Part shown: one piece after another, positions 4,495 through 5,690 of the stretch
Layout: every line of letters starts with the position of its first letter
Position numbering within the stretch: position 1 is the stretch's first letter
Notes under the pieces: model-generated
The model's input: the letters and a program-made list of their open reading frames with translations, nothing else
The model's database searches: none
What the model was told of the DNA's origin: nothing
Translations under genes and position numbers: made by a program
NCBI GenBank assembly: GCA_964411785.1
Contig: CAYPMJ010000120.1
Coordinates: 1-5,690 of the forward strand
DNA: 5,690 bases
Source: RUG626 sp964411785
GTDB taxonomy: Bacteria > Bacillota > Clostridia > Oscillospirales > Oscillospiraceae
Direction of reading: 5' to 3'

Positions 4495-5690
4495 CTACAC
4501 TTTTCCCGCGGAAGATATAGATTTATTGTAAATCTTCAGAGGAATACCCTCCTTTTTACATGGTTCCCCGTCTATCAGAACTTCCATATCCCGTTTGGGG
4601 TCTATCGTTATTTTAATTGTCTCATCCCCGTTGCGGTAAAGAACCTGGCAGGGGCCAAAGCTCGCCGGAAGCCTGGGGGACACGGTTAAAATCCCGTCCC
4701 GGACATGAAGTCCGAGGAGCTCCTCCGTGACAGCGCGGTAATACCATCCCGCGGAGCCTGTATACCACGTCCACCCCCCGCGTCCCTCGCTGCCCGGCGC
4801 GGAGCAGATGTCGGCGGCAAGGACATATGGCTCTTTTTTGTACCGCTCAGGATCGCGCCCCCAGGGGGAAATGTCCGCCAGCAGCTGCGCTCCGCGCTCC
4901 CGCTCCCCGGAACGCAGCAGCGCCATCGCAAGCCAGATCGCCGCGTGAGTGTACTGTCCTCCGTTCTCCCGGTAGCCCGGGGCGTAGCTCTTTATATATC
5001 CAGGCTCCTGGCCTCCCCTGTCGAATGCCGGAGTGAACAGCTTGCATACACGGTTCTTCTGGTCGTATAGCCTCTCCCAGGCTGCGTCCAGGGCTCTTGT
5101 GCATCTCGCCGGTTCGGCGCCTGCAAAGACAGCGAAGCTCTGAGCTATGGAGTCTATCTGGCATTCGTCGTTCTCCGGCGCACCAAGCGGCGTACCATCA
5201 TCATAATAGCCCCTTATATACCATCTGCCTGTCCAGCTCCTCTCCGCAGAACGTCGAAGGGTGAGAGAGCAATCCTCATAGTGTTCCGCCCTCTCCATCT
5301 CCCCCTCACGTCTGCACAGTCCCCCAAGCCTCTCAAGAACTATGGCGCCAAACCAGGTCAACCACTGGCTCTCACCGCTGCCGCCCTCTCCGACCTGGTC
5401 CATTCCGTCGTTCCAGTCACCGCCCAGCATCAGCGCGAGGCCATGTGAGCCTGTCCCTCTGTCCAGGAAGCAGTCTGCTGCTCTGACGGCGTGTTCCAGA
5501 ATCGTCCCGTCCATAGGGAAGGTCTGCGGGCTTTCGTACCTGTCCCGCTCATTTTCCCGGAGAGGCGGGGAGACAAGAAAGCCCGCCCTCTTCAGCAGTA
5601 TTCCCCTGTCGCCTGTCTTCTCCACATAGTCGCAAAGCGCATATGGAAGCCACAGCAGGTCGTCTGAGCACCTGGTTCTGACGCCCCTAT
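4495..5690 (-). CDS. GH94-family protein, cyclic beta-1,2-glucan synthase / 1,2-beta-oligoglucan phosphorylase type, C-terminal part
   Basis: The last 397 residues of a glycoside hydrolase family 94 protein; the frame is open to the right edge, so the N-terminal part is missing. Family enzymes phosphorolyse beta-glucosides, and in NdvB-type synthases the domain trims cyclic beta-1,2-glucan chains. Numbering from the first visible codon, the landmarks are SDDLLWLP (8-15), DWNDGM (91-96) with the catalytic-acid Asp, NDECQIDSIAQS (173-184), ENGGQYTHAAIW (241-252, His248 for phosphate), EPYVLAAD (286-293) and WTWYTGSAGW (306-315, Thr310/Gly311 for phosphate). EPYV.AAD, the GRGGWTWYTGSAGW run and the terminal GIPL segment resemble NdvB and oligoglucan phosphorylases more than short cellobiose phosphorylases. 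Which of these cannot be told without the N-terminal part: NdvB is about 2800 residues and membrane-bound, the phosphorylase about 1100 and soluble. The catalytic residues look intact. It ends 66 bp before ymfF without an obvious terminator. Confidence 0.9.
   Translation of the reverse strand, partial: RGVRTRCSDDLLWLPYALCDYVEKTGDRGILLKRAGFLVSPPLRENERDRYESPQTFPMDGTILEHAVRAADCFLDRGTGSHGLALMLGGDWNDGMDQVGEGGSGESQWLTWFGAIVLERLGGLCRREGEMERAEHYEDCSLTLRRSAERSWTGRWYIRGYYDDGTPLGAPENDECQIDSIAQSFAVFAGAEPARCTRALDAAWERLYDQKNRVCKLFTPAFDRGGQEPGYIKSYAPGYRENGGQYTHAAIWLAMALLRSGERERGAQLLADISPWGRDPERYKKEPYVLAADICSAPGSEGRGGWTWYTGSAGWYYRAVTEELLGLHVRDGILTVSPRLPASFGPCQVLYRNGDETIKITIDPKRDMEVLIDGEPCKKEGIPLKIYNKSISSAGKV

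Noticed and set aside
3956..4689. Long plus-strand frames opposite ymfF and the GH94 end
   Set aside because: Antisense to a gene with clear M16 signatures; Arg/His/Pro/Ser-rich products without recognisable motifs are typical shadows in GC-rich DNA.
1..5690. Mobile element, CRISPR array, tRNA/rRNA gene, toxin-antitoxin or defence system
   Set aside because: No transposase or integrase motif, no spaced repeat series, no cloverleaf noticed and no phage-like genes. The gene content is housekeeping or carbohydrate metabolism, so no novel system is claimed.

Overview
All supported genes in this window lie on the minus strand, so transcription runs from the right edge to the left edge. The gene set is ordinary bacterial chromosome of Firmicutes type: a GH94/cyclic-glucan-synthase-like phosphorylase (3' part), the paired M16 peptidase homologues YmfF and YmfH, lipoprotein maturation enzyme Lgt, a small coiled-coil protein with a very acidic tail, and the start of tRNA methyltransferase TrmL. 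The ymfF-ymfH pair with AGGAGG-type ribosome binding sites points to Firmicutes. The moderately GC-rich DNA and frequent ATA/AGA/AGG codons suggest a Clostridia/Lachnospiraceae-like gut bacterium, but that is an inference and no species is claimed.

Layout in transcription order. (1) 5690-4495: C-terminal 397 residues of a GH94-family protein, running in from beyond the window. (2) 4494-4429: 66-bp gap with a perfect TATAAT hexamer, a short GC hairpin and a good ribosome binding site. (3) 4428-3112: ymfF, an M16-fold subunit without the zinc motif. (4) 3131-1854: ymfH, the M16 subunit with HFLEH; it overlaps ymfF by 20 nt. (5) 1830-925: lgt, 23 nt after ymfH. (6) 903-439: the acidic-tailed coiled-coil protein, 21 nt after lgt. 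(7) 438-214: 225-bp non-coding stretch with a perfect 11-bp GC-rich hairpin, two pairs of short direct repeats and a well-formed sigma-A-type promoter. (8) 213-1: the first 71 codons of trmL, running off the left edge.

The spacing suggests one operon, ymfF-ymfH-lgt-orf154, probably with its own promoter, and a separate trmL transcription unit. YmfF and YmfH look like two halves of one M16B protease: YmfH carries the zinc site and YmfF carries the Arg/Tyr signature of the non-catalytic partner. Lgt is the membrane enzyme that lipidates prolipoproteins. The small acidic protein has no recognised function, but its tight spacing suggests co-expression with Lgt.

I did not find a clearly undescribed system. 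The observations most worth a second look are the acidic tail of the 154-residue protein with its CCC cluster, the 330-356 hairpin that lacks a U-tract, and the acidic C-terminal extension of Lgt.
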